NCBI GenBank assembly: GCA_001600875.1
Contig: BCLD01000002.1
Coordinates: 297,667 to 361,666 of the forward strand
DNA: 64,000 nt
Direction: 5' to 3'
Origin: Solicoccozyma terricola
Lineage: Eukaryota > Basidiomycota > Tremellomycetes > Filobasidiales > Piskurozymaceae
Below the pieces are notes generated by a model. The model made no database searches, was not told where the DNA came from, and saw only the letters and a list, made by a program, of their open reading frames with translations. Below are positions 42,701-53,029 of the stretch, piece by piece. A program made the translations under genes and the position numbers. The stretch's first letter is position 1. Every line of letters begins with the position of its first letter.

Positions 42701-45700
42701 CACAGTTGACTCGTGTACTCGCAGTGGGCAATCCAGCAAACATGCGAGGCTGCAGCGACGCTAAGCTGCAGTTGCAGGAGCTGCCCGCAGCCGCGACTGA
42801 GGCTGCCTATATCGCCTCTGTGATCCCTGGTAGCAACGCCCTGGTTGGCGAGCAAGCCACCGCTGAGGCAGTGAGCAAACGTATCAACGACTACCGCATC
42901 CTGCACTTTGCCACTCACGGAAATCTCGATGCCACCTTGCCTCTTCTCTCGGCTGTCTACTTGGCCAATGGGGACAAGCTCACTGTCTACGAGCTCATGG
43001 GGATGCACATAAGTGCAGAGCTGGTTGTGCTCAGCGCGTGCCGCACGGGGCAGGGCAAGGCCACCCTTGGTGACGATGTAGTTGGCTTTACCCGTGCGCT
43101 GCTCGCCGCTGGTGCTTGTGCAGTGTTAGTAAGCCTATGGCCCGTGGACGACGTCGCAACAAGCCTATTCATGGGCAAATTTTACCGAGAGTTGCGTGAC
43201 GGAAAGATGCCTCCTAGTGCCATACAGACCGCTCAGAACTATTTGCGCACTCTCACCCGAGAACAAATTCTCACCGAGCTGGATGCCCTTCAGGCTCACC
43301 TGGAGAAACGGGGCTACAGTCGAACGACCATCAAGCCGGTTGCAAGAGATATACTTGTTCATGGCAAAAATGGTGACGACTACAGTCACCCAAACTACTG
43401 GGCGCCGTTTGTTCTGGTTGGAGCCTGGACGAGATGTAAGTTGCTCTTTGGTCAGCTTTTCCGCTAACGCGAGCTCAATGCTCAATCCCCACCCTGGAGC
43501 TCATCAGTGCCCAGGTCCCTTGCCGCAGACGGGAATACCCTGAAGATGGATGAAAAGGACCGCCAATGCTTAGAGGATTTGCGGGCATCTGATCCTCGGC
43601 AAGAGAAGTCCCGGATAGAGGAGACCAACGGCGGCCTGCTGCCCGACTCATATCGCTGGATTCTAGAAACTCCCGACTTCCGACGATGGCGCGATGAACA
43701 AGAAAATCAACTGCTCTTGATCAAGGGAGATCCCGGCAAGGGCAAGACGATGTTGCTTTGCGGCATTATCAACGAGCTGGCGGAGTCGACTGCGAAAACC
43801 GGCCTGTTGTCCTTTTTCTTCTGCCAGGCCACCGACTCACGGATCAATAGTGCCACGGCCGTGCTGCGCGGCTTGATCTACCTGCTGATGGACCGTCAGC
43901 CAACTCTCATCGGTCACGTCCGGAAGAAGTACAATCATGCCGGCAAAGCACTCTTTGAGGATGCGAATGCATGGGTTGCACTGTCCGAGATCCTTACAAA
44001 CATTCTCCACGACCCAAACTTGATGAACATCTTCTTGATAATTGACGCGCTCGACGAATGCCGGACAGACTTGCCGCAACTTCTCGACTTCATTGCAAAG
44101 ACGTCATCTGCATCTCATCGCGTCAAGTGGATCGTCTCTAGTCGCAATCGGCCGAACGTCGAGGAGCGGCTTTGGAAAACCGGGCGGAGTGTTAGGCTCT
44201 GTCTTGAGTTGAATGCGGAGTCTGTGTCAAATGCCGTTTCCGCCTACATCGGACATAAAGTGCGTGAGTTGGCGGAGCTAAAGGATTACGACAGGCAGAC
44301 AGAAACCGCCATCCGGACATGTCTGTCCTCAAATGCAAACGACACATTCCTCTGGGTGGCTTCGGTCTGTCAACAACTGAAGACGACCTCACGATGGAAC
44401 GCGATCCCGAAGTTGAAAACGTTTCCCCTCGGGCTCGATCCTCTTTATCAGCGCATGCTCCAGCAAGTCTATGATTCCGACTACGCCGAAGTCTGCAAGC
44501 ACATACTTTCCTTCATAACCGTCGGTTACGGGCCAATCACTCTGCACGAACTGACCTCCTTAGTCAGGCCCGCGTTTCCCTCCAGTGATCTCGTATCATG
44601 GGAAGAGATGGTCGGGCAGTGTGGTTCGTTTTTAACAATTCGAGAAGGCACCGTCTATTTCGTGCATCCGTCCGTGAAGGACTTTTTGCTGAAAAAAGCA
44701 TCAGCTGAACTATTTCCATATGGAATGGAAGAAGTGCACCATGCAATCTTTTCGACATCCGTCGAGGCCATGTCCAGGACACTGCGACGCGACATTTATG
44801 ATTTAGGCACTCCGGGCTTCCCCATCGATGAGGTCAAGCGGCCTGAGTCAGATCCCTTGACTACGATAAAGTACGCCTGTGTTTACTGGGTGGACCATCT
44901 CTACGATGCCAGCAGGAGACCCGAACATGACGTCGACCTCGGAGATAATGGCCCCGTTTATCAGTTCTTGAGTGGAAAATTCATTTACTGGCTAGAGGCT
45001 CTCAGCCTTCTCAGAAGAACCTCCGAAGGGTTACTTGCAATGACAAAACTGGAGGGATTACTCCAGGTAGGTGTGACGAATGGACTCGGCCAGATCTGTG
45101 ACCTACACTAACCATATCCCAGCGAGAAACACATGGATCCCAGCTAATGGTACTTGTTCGCGATATGTGCCGATTCATCCTGTACTTCAAGTTGGCAATA
45201 GAGCACATCCCCCTTCAAGTCTATGCTTCAGGACTTGTCTTCAGTCCTGCCCGCAGCCCGACAAGAGAACTATTCAAGCTCGAGGAACCCGGATGGATTA
45301 CGACCAAGCCAGTTATGCAAGACCATTGGGATGCGTGTTTACAGACGCTTGAAGGGCATCGTGAGGGTGTCCGCTTTGTCGCCTTCTCGCACGACTCGAA
45401 GTATTTCGCGTCCGCATCATGCGATAAGACCGTCAAGATCTGGGACGGCTGCAGCGGCCAATGCCTACAGACGCTCGAAGGGCATCGCAACATTGTCAAC
45501 TCGGTCGCCTTCTCGCATGATTCGAAGTATCTCGCGTCGGCATCGGACGATAAGACCGTCAAGATCTGGGACAGCGGCAGCGGCCAATGCCTACAGACGC
45601 TCGAAGGGCATCACAACATTGTCAAGTCGGTCGCGTTCTCACACGACTCTAAGTATCTCGCGTCAGCATGGGACGATAAGACCGTTAAGATCTGGGATAC

Positions 45701-47201
45701 TCGCAGCGGCCAATGTCTACAGACGCTTGAAGGGCATCGCTACGGTGTCAACTCGGTCGCCTTCTCACAAGACTCGAGGTATCTTGCATCGGCATCGGAT
45801 GATAGCACCGTCAAGATCTGGGACACCGACGCCGGCCAATGCGTACGGACACTTGAAGGGCATCGCGCCCTAGTCAATTCGGTCGCCTTCTCGCACGACA
45901 CGAAGTATCTCGTGTCCGCATCATTCGATAGGACCGTCAAGATCTGGGACGCCAGCAGCGCCCAATGTCTACAGACGCTTGAAGGACATCGCTACAGCGT
46001 CAGTTCGGTAGCCATCTCGCACGACTCGAAGTATCTCGCGTCTGCATCATTCGATAGGACCGTCAAGATCTGGGACGCCAGCAGCGCCGAATGCCTACAG
46101 ACGCTTGAAGGACATCGCTACAGTGTCAGCTCGGTCGCCTTCTCGCACGACTCGAAGCATCTCGCGTCGGCATCATTAGATAGGACCGTGAAGATATGGG
46201 ACACCGGCATCGGTCAAGGCGTACAGACGCTTGAAAGGCATCGCGCCCTTGTCCGCTGGGTAGCCTTCTCCTCCCTCGACTCGAAGTATGTCGCTTCGGC
46301 ATCGTACGATCAGACCGTCAAGATTTGGGACACCGGAAGCGGTCAATGCCTACAGACGCTCGAAGGGCATCACGACGTTGTCAACTCGGTCGCGTTCTCG
46401 CACGACTCGAAGTATCTCGCGTCAGCATCGGATGATAAGACTGTCAAGATCTGGGACAGTCGCAGCGGCCAATGCCTACAGACGCTTGAAGGGCATCGCG
46501 CCCTTGTCCTCTCGGTCGCCTTCTCGCTCGACTCGAAGTATCTCGCGTCGGCATCATTCGATACGACCGTCAAGATCTGGGACGCCAGCAGTGGCCAATG
46601 CCTACAGACGCTTGAAGGGCATCGCAAAAGCGAGGGTGTCACCTCGGTCGCCTTCTCGCACGACTCAAAGTATCTCGCGTCGGCATCCTTCGATAAGACC
46701 GTCAAGATCTGGGATACCCTCAGCGGTCAATGCCTACAGACGCTTGAAGGGCATCGCACCTTTGTCAGCTCGGTCGCCTTCTCGGACGACTCGAAGTATC
46801 TCGCATCGGCATCGGACGATGGGACCGTCAAGGTCTGGGACAACGACAACGGCCAATGCCTGCAGACGCTTATGACTGACAAGGGACTCCTCCACAACAT
46901 ATCGTTTGATAATATCAACTCATGCCTCCACACTGATTATGGGAATGTTGTTCTCGATATGTCATCGTCGGCGTCGGACGCAGCGCCAACCGAGACTGTT
47001 TATCAAATACCAGGTCGGCAAGGCTATGGAATCAGCTCGGACAGGAAGTGGATTTTATGGAATTCAAGGAATATCCTGTGGCTCCCACCGGAGTATCGGC
47101 CATCAAATTGGGCCGTGGCGGCGTCATCGATCTGCATCGGCTCTGTCTCGGGACGCGTGTTGATATTCAACTTTGTTGAGCATCCGTCTTTTGTTCCTTA
47201 G
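39718..47201 (+). CDS. TPR-CHAT-NACHT-WD40 NLR-like protein, three exons
   Basis: Predicted STAND receptor with a protease effector domain. Exons 39718-43435, 43529-45066 and 45123-47201 join in frame (2,444 residues). Intron 1 (93 nt) has a GTAAGT donor and a GCCGCAG acceptor; intron 2 (56 nt) runs GTAGGT...CCCAG. The helical TPR-like region is about residues 30-900. The CHAT domain is about 980-1238, with ILHFATHG (His1067), LVVLSACRTGQG (Cys1108) and HPNYWAPFVLVGAW. The NACHT domain has Walker A GDPGKGKT (about 1306-1313), Walker B FLIIDALDEC (about 1409-1418) and the fungal linker PLQVYASGLVFSPA. Twelve near-identical WD40 repeats fill about 1824-2330, then a tail. If intron 1 is not spliced, a TPR-CHAT protein of 1,249 residues would end at 43467 and a NACHT-WD40 protein would start at Met 43546. 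A TATATATAT stretch lies at 39277-39285. All three coding blocks are intact. Confidence 0.85.
45336..46856 (+). repeat. Coding tandem array: 12 WD40 units of 126 bp
   Basis: Twelve in-frame units of 42 codons (the eighth 43, the eleventh 44), each starting CLQTLEGH or a close variant and ending TVKIWD-x4. A degenerate thirteenth follows at 46857. Units are nearly identical at DNA level, so the array has been homogenised by unequal exchange or gene conversion. Differences concentrate in the residues right after GH and in the residue before D-x-TVKIWD. Confidence 0.95.
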
Positions 47202-47597
47202 CCGTCACTTTGTAATGTTTCACTCGATTTATCCACAGATTTGATTGAGCTTCTATCTGATTGTTGAATTTGTTCCCGACTGTCTCGGCCGAAGGATGGC
47301 TCTCTTCATCATCGTGGTCTTTCTGGCCCTCGTCAGTGTCTCGAGTTGAACTTCCACCTGGAATCCTGACCTGAGTCACCATTCCCACAGTCTGTCGCTA
47401 TCGAGTCCGGGGGGCTGGCGGTGGGCTCGATCCGCGCCTCAATACTGTGCTCAGCCGCAATCAACCAACTTCAATTCAGTCATCTCAAGGAGCCATCGCA
47501 AACTTAGCCCAGTTGTGTTTTGTCCTTCTCCTTCTTGCCCTTACTGCTACGCCCACAATTTGGCTTCAATCTAATATGGGGCTCCGCATCGACAACG

Positions 47598-47616
47598 AAA
47601 AGACAGCCTGTCTTTT
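47598..47616. repeat. Palindrome AAAAGACAGCCTGTCTTTT
   Basis: Perfect inverted repeat around a central base. Imperfect relatives are at 7285-7303, 30770-30788, 37549-37566 and 37655-37671. Confidence 0.8.
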
Positions 47617-47906
47617 CAGCATTGGACGTGCAGATGATGCGCTGAAGTAGAATTTTCACTCCTGTGTTAACGGCCACATTTCAAGGAGCAGAGGCTCCAT
47701 TCCCGGGATAGATTTTGGGGGAAGTCAGCTCTGTTGGACAAATTGAGAATTTCGGATACCTTGATGTTAAGCGCTGATTGATTTTATGATATGACGCCCA
47801 GATCATGCTCCATGGAGATGAAGACAATAGAAGGACCCGTTCAACGGCGATCGAATCAACAACGACACAGGCGTTGACGGCGGAAGAGAGGAAGGATTCG
47901 CGTCTT

Positions 47907-47927
47907 CCTAACCCTAACCCTAACCCC
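47907..47927 (+). repeat. Interstitial telomere-type repeat (CCCTAA)n
   Basis: About three and a half units, CCTAACCCTAACCCTAACCC. This is the common fungal telomere unit, on the strand that reads CCCTAA. The tract is too short to be a chromosome end and has unique sequence on both sides. Confidence 0.85.
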
Positions 47928-48735
47928 GGTAGGGGTACCCCGCCTGTGCTCTTCCAATGTTTACGGTCACAAATCCACAAATCCGCAGAACTGCGGCTTC
48001 AGCTCGTTCGCTTCCTCAAGCCTCTTCACCTGTTCATTTTTGCTGAGGCTAGGCAAGGTGCTGCTGCCGGTTTTTCTAGATATTCAGCCGCGTTCCTCCC
48101 TTTGTCCTGCCGGTTCATTCCACCCATCCTACAGATTCAGGCTCTAGCCGCGGCACAGTACACAACACCACGACCGACGTCTTCTCCAGCTCGAATCTTC
48201 TCAGCCTCGTCACTTGGAAGATCATCAACACCAACAATGACAGCAATCACAGCAATGACACCATCAGAGAGACGCCGGTTCCCGACAAGACGCAGGAGCT
48301 TGCCGAAAAGCGAATTGAAATGCGGCAATACACCTTGCCAGCCTTCCGACCCAGCCGCTATTGCAAATCCCCCTGAAAGTTCTCAATTGTGTACCGCAAG
48401 CTGTCCGAAATTACCTTGCGGAGACAGATGACACGGCATACCCTCTATTCTGGAACAGGGACGCGGAAGCACACAGATAAACCGCACATCTTGCTTCCAA
48501 AGTGCCACACTTACAAGGCTATGCATTCTCGGCGTTCATTTGATCTGGTAGGCTGGCGGCTTCAGGCGCTCTGTGATCCGTGCCAACCCCAAAAGGCGGA
48601 AGGGACCCGTTAGGGAAGGTCGTAACAGCCTCCCCTTCACCTCTTTACCCATTTCATCCCTCCTCGAGCCTCACCATTCCTCATTTGACCTCGACTTTGT
48701 TTCAGAAGAACCGAGTCACTCCCACCGCCGCTGGG

Positions 48736-50649
48736 ATGTATAAGCGCATCAAGGGCCGCGCTTTGCTGATCGGCAGCCCGCTACATGGTCTCAGCGGTGT
48801 CAGGAACGATCTTGACGCAATCACTGACGTGTTGGAAGCTCGGGGATTCGGCGAGATCCAGGAATGTTACGATGAGAATGCCACACGAAAAGGAATCATT
48901 GATGCGTGGAATGAGCTCATTTCGGAAAGTACGGCTAACGACGCAGTTGTGGTGTACTATTCGGGACATGGGGGCCTGATGGACATGACGGAGGGCGGAA
49001 ACAAACCGGGTCAACAATGGCGTTTCCAGTTCATCGTCCCCATGGACTACGACGAAACCACCGAAGACGACTTTCGAGGTATTGCCGACCTGGAGCTGTC
49101 ACACTTGTTGCGAAAGCTCACGGACAAGACACAAAACGTCACGGTCATTCTCGATTGCTGTCATTCAGCTCGTATGGCACGTACTCGAGGTCCAGTTGCC
49201 AAGGCGCTCCATGACGTTTCTGAAAGAGGAATAGACACACACGTGAAGAAGTTGCTAGCCAGTGGCGAGGTTCAAGGGTTTACCTTTGCCCAGGGCAATC
49301 CGCATGCGGTGCGAGTAATGGCGGCCGCTGCGACCGAAAGTGCCTACGAGGATGACGACCCACAGGGCAAGCGGATGGGGGTGCTCACGGAGGCGCTGTG
49401 CAAGGCGCTCAAAGACGCCGGTGGCAGTAAGATCTCGTGGCCCATCGTTCTGCATCGAGTGCAAGACCGCGTGGCCGTGACCTTTCCCCAACAGCATCCA
49501 CGGTTGGAAGGGCGCGTTGACCGCTATATATTCGACAACGAGGAGGCAAAACTCACCTCTGTCACGCTGTTCATATCTCTGAAGGAGGGCAAATTGCAGA
49601 TCAACGGAGGGCTTTTGGTTGGAGTTGAAGAGGGCGACACCTACGCCGTCAAGGAAACGGTTGACGCTGACAAGCAAATGGGTACGGCGAAGGTTGTCCA
49701 TGTTTATGGCCTGCACTCCACGGTAGCCCTCGAATATCAAGGCGGGCACACTCGCATTCCGACAGGAGGGGCTCCAGCGTTTCCCATCGGCAAGGGAATC
49801 CGTTGCTGGACAGTTTCCGTGGACGGCGAAACTACGGTTATTAGAGCGCTTCGAGACCGTATCAGCAATTCGAACCTAGTTCGCGTCTTCGGCGACGAGG
49901 AAGACCCACCGTTGATATCCGTGGTACAGAACGATCACGAACTTGTTTTGAACGACTCTCAAGGAGTTCGCCTGTTTTCCTGGCCAGTAGGGGGAGTTGC
50001 CTCCCACACCAGCAGGATCAAGCGGATTGTGAGCCGTATCGAGAACATCGCCCGCGCACAGCATCTCCTCCGGCTCAAGGGCGGCGTCGGTGAGAGTTCG
50101 CTTGATTCGAAACTAGCAATACAGTGGGGCCTGGTCGAGGGTGGTAATCCAGTCTCGCTCCAGCTCGAGGGAGAGTCACTGGTTGAGGAGCAGCAGATCT
50201 ATGTCTCGCTGCACAATCAGGGCCAAAGCAAGGTCTATGTTTCCATATTTGACATCGGCATCACAGGCATCATTACGCTGTTAACCTTTGGCTTCACCCA
50301 CGGCGTCGAGCTGTCGCCTGGCAAGTCGTATCTTCTCAGTGAGCGTGACGACCCCTTGGAAGGGTTGGAGCTCGGGTGGCCGGACGAGGTCCCCAGAGAC
50401 CTCATCGGATGCGAAGCGATAGTGATGGTTGTGACTGAGGACGAGCTGGACCTGAGGACCCTCGAAACAAGCAGAGTGCACCAGGTTAGGCGAAGTGCAG
50501 ACGGTGATTCCGAACTCCTAAGGATCGTCGACCAGCTCGGCCATGGTGGTGTTCGTGACCTGAGGCATCGCGGGGGCAAAGTAGTTCGGTACGACGTACA
50601 GTGCATTCATTTCACGCTGTCACCGAAGAAGCTGCAAGATTCGTCGTGA
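48736..50649 (+). CDS. Caspase-like (C14) cysteine protease with a long C-terminal region
   Basis: From Met 48736 the single exon encodes 637 residues. The p20-like domain starts KGRALLIGSPLHGLSGVRND. It carries the catalytic dyad in VVVYYSGHGG (His78) and VTVILDCCHSARM (Cys142, before H-S), and a later IVLHRVQDRV helix. The family cleaves after basic or acidic residues depending on the subgroup; specificity cannot be read here. Residues about 270-637 are not a known domain to me. One stretch (KVYVSIFDIGITGIITLLTF then GVELSPGKSYLL) resembles the beta-sandwich following bacterial caspase-like domains. Lack of introns and that architecture resemble bacterial genes, but transfer is only a possibility. 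It lies 1.5 kb downstream of the NLR-like gene in the same orientation. The ATG chosen is the first after a possible splice acceptor. Confidence 0.9.
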   Translation: MYKRIKGRALLIGSPLHGLSGVRNDLDAITDVLEARGFGEIQECYDENATRKGIIDAWNELISESTANDAVVVYYSGHGGLMDMTEGGNKPGQQWRFQFIVPMDYDETTEDDFRGIADLELSHLLRKLTDKTQNVTVILDCCHSARMARTRGPVAKALHDVSERGIDTHVKKLLASGEVQGFTFAQGNPHAVRVMAAAATESAYEDDDPQGKRMGVLTEALCKALKDAGGSKISWPIVLHRVQDRVAVTFPQQHPRLEGRVDRYIFDNEEAKLTSVTLFISLKEGKLQINGGLLVGVEEGDTYAVKETVDADKQMGTAKVVHVYGLHSTVALEYQGGHTRIPTGGAPAFPIGKGIRCWTVSVDGETTVIRALRDRISNSNLVRVFGDEEDPPLISVVQNDHELVLNDSQGVRLFSWPVGGVASHTSRIKRIVSRIENIARAQHLLRLKGGVGESSLDSKLAIQWGLVEGGNPVSLQLEGESLVEEQQIYVSLHNQGQSKVYVSIFDIGITGIITLLTFGFTHGVELSPGKSYLLSERDDPLEGLELGWPDEVPRDLIGCEAIVMVVTEDELDLRTLETSRVHQVRRSADGDSELLRIVDQLGHGGVRDLRHRGGKVVRYDVQCIHFTLSPKKLQDSS

Positions 50650-51507
50650 ACTGGGACCGTGTACTGCAGGATTTCCGCTGCGACGGCGGAGTCGCAATGG
50701 CCATGCCCGTCACTACGGGGAACATCTCACCAACACGGTTAACTGTTAATGATCTAATCCCTGATATGTTAGCTTGAATTCGTGTGTAACAGAAGTTGAT
50801 CAATAAGTATCACAATGAGATTGCACCATTGCTGAAGGTTGGTTGAGGTTGAGTCCCACAAGCAACTAGCTAAAAATATTTGATCAAATTCGAAAAAGAG
50901 ATTGAACTTTTACCATCACGCGGTATACGTGGTACCTAGGGCTTCCAAGCCACTGCCCCGGGACATTCATCCAAGTCGGGCGAACCTATGTCACCTTGTA
51001 AGAGTGCAAGGCTAGGACTCGTGATAACAATGAGGGTACGGGCTTGCATCAGGTTGACGCGCCAAACCAAGTTGGCATCTGGGCCCATGAACGGCTTGCG
51101 CGTCGACGAGTCTTCCCCCTCGTTTAGACGCAGTCGATTTACTATTGGTCCCGAGGTACGACAGGGTTTTCGCCACCACCCCTAATGAGCAGATTAGCGG
51201 ATGCGACGTGACGCTAACAAGCAGGCTTCGTCACTTCGTCGCAAGCATTTATCCATGGCGCACGTCCCATTACTTCACTTGGAAGCCCCTCTACTTCACT
51301 TGACAATCATTTGCTCCTCGCTCCATAGCTGAATTTCTGCGCGAATGCTGTCCAAAGTCATCCACCGCCTGGGATTTACTACAGTTGCGGACGGTCTACA
51401 GTCACCAGGCGGTCCTGTAGCCACGTAAGCCTTCCGCCCGGGGGGGGGGGGGGGGGGATAGGCGAATACTAGGTCCGCCTGGGTTCTGATGTGTGCTTCT
51501 TTCACAG
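50650..51507. other. No gene recognised; contains an 18-G run
   Basis: Intergenic sequence with no motif. Bases 51440-51457 are 18 consecutive G after CCC. The last 30 bases end in a TTCACAG acceptor-like site leading into the hydrolase pseudogene, so a lost upstream exon of that gene may lie here. Confidence 0.35.
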
Positions 51508-52490
51508 AATCATATTTGTTCATGGACTACGAGGAAACCCTCAAACCACCTGGACCGATCAGAGTGTCAAGCCGAAGAAGGATCTTCGAAGGGTCGTCCA
51601 AGATTAGCAGGGCAACAACGGAGGATCTCGGTGAAGGTGGATTCTTCAGAACCTTCTTTGAGAGAGCTATAGAACTGAGGAGAGGCAATGATGAGGCAAT
51701 TTCAAGCAAGGTCGGGTTCTGCTGGCCCGTCGATGCGCTTCCTCAGAGAATACTAAATACTCGAATTTACCTGTATGGATACGGGGCCGACGTCATCGCA
51801 CCGTTTAAGGCAAGGAGTAAAACGGTATCACAAATCATGGCAACAACTTCTTGGTGCTGCCCTCGAGCGGATTGTTCCATTGGATAATCCCCTGATTTTC
51901 GTGGCGCATAGCTTGGGGGGGTATACTGGTTAATATGTAAGTGCAAGCAAGCTGTCAGGGTCAGGGAGAGACACGTGCTTGGTTGCTCATCCGGTTGTAT
52001 TAAGGTTCTGGCTCTATCGAGAGGTCATCCACAGCCTCAATACGAAGCCGTCTATGACCTCACCAGACATATCGTATTCATGGGTACATCTGATCGTCGA
52101 TCCGGGTTCGCCGGTCCGGGAGGAACGCTAGCCAGAATCGCAAAGGCAGTCGCTGCACAGGATCCGAATCTGCACCTACTATCTAGTCTAGAGGAGTGCA
52201 GTGAAATCCTGGCTCGAATCCACGACAGCTTTGTGGCACTGTTGAACTCACCACATTTGGCCATACACTCGTTTCAGGAGGACCCGAGGCGTCTACGGCG
52301 TTGCGGGCCCTGCTGGCCAGCGAATTGTTGACTCTGACTCGTCAAAGGTCGGCGGCCCTAACGAGATCGCAGAAACCCTTCCAACAAATCACCTGTCATT
52401 GGTGCCGTACAACGGATTGAACGATCCCAACTATATATCTGTTTCGGAAACGTTGGTCCGGATTGTAGACCGGATCAGTCAGCCAGAGCT
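51508..52490 (+). pseudogene. SesB-like alpha/beta hydrolase, multiply frameshifted
   Basis: SesB-type hydrolases occur in fungi as N-terminal domains or genomic partners of NLR proteins. Parts seen in order are IIFVHGLRGNPQTTWTDQSV (51509), CWPVDALPQRILNTRIYLYG with YGADV (51720-51790), LDNPLIFVAHSLGG with the nucleophile elbow (51880-51917), a GTAAGT donor, VYDLTRHIVFMGTSDRRSGF (52041-52100), LARIAKAVAAQDPNLHLL (52131-52180), and PTNHLSLVPYNGLNDPNYIS, holding the histidine region (52382-52440). At least four frame changes occur (about 51590, 51830, 51918 in a G run, 52290). Only some could be introns, so the gene is dead or poorly sequenced. Oxyanion HG and GHSLGG-like motifs are recognisable. 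Confidence 0.75.
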
Positions 52491-53029
52491 GCGACTAGGT
52501 CAGTCGGAGACGAAGCGCTTGATGATATCGCCTCCTGACAATCAATTCTATTGCTTCCCCACGTCCTGCCATCAAATCCGATCGTCTCACACAGATTCCA
52601 ATTCGACAATAGACGTATAGTTTTCTGTCTAAGCCCCCATGGACAACAACAGTAGAGGACTTCATACCAGCAGTGTTTACTCCTCGTTCTTCAAAGGACA
52701 AGTCCTGAAAAATCTGGCTTGGAGGATATATGAAACATGATATCATACCGACGGTTCCCCGTCTCGAATTCAATTACAACTGGATTGGAATCGGTACGTG
52801 GACCCTTTGAACCTAATGTACTTGAACAATCAATTCTCCACATTCTTTGTGTTTGCATGGCCGCCATTCCGGAACAGTTGCCTTTGCGAAGTTCAAACTG
52901 GTCCTCAAACATTTTTCGCATGTGAATGACGCGGCGCAAGCTGCTGGCATCAAGAGGAACCTCTGTCCACGGTTTCCTGTCGTGCACCCTCTGCCTCAGC
53001 CGAGGATGTCGCCATAGTTTCCGCGGGGT
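52491..53029. other. Unassigned; minus-strand open frame without known family
   Basis: A 98-codon minus frame (52691-52987; EFETGNRRYDIMFHISSKPD) looks protein-like but matches nothing I know. It may be a remnant exon. Confidence 0.2.

Larger units (their letters stand above)
47202..48735. other. Intergenic between the NLR-like gene and the caspase gene
   Basis: No convincing gene. A 208-codon plus frame (47805-48431) is Pro/Ser/Arg-rich and includes the telomere-type repeat in frame, so I reject it as coding. The interval holds a perfect 19-bp palindrome at 47598-47616 and CCCTAA units at 47907-47927. A TTTGTTTCAG acceptor-like site lies at about 48695-48705, just before the caspase start, so a 5' non-coding or short coding exon may exist. 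Confidence 0.4.

Noticed and set aside
45336..46856. CRISPR-like array
   Set aside because: The regular 126-bp repeats encode WD40 units in frame and have no spacer structure; the organism is a fungus.
45223..46875. Long open frames in the second plus frame (45223-45873, 46288-46875) and on the minus strand over the WD40 array
   Set aside because: They are produced by the 126-bp in-frame repeat, whose unit happens to lack stops in other frames. The translations are Arg/Ser-rich without domains.
47805..48431. 208-codon plus-strand open frame
   Set aside because: It reads through the telomere-type repeat, is Pro/Ser/Arg-rich and has no homology that I recognise.
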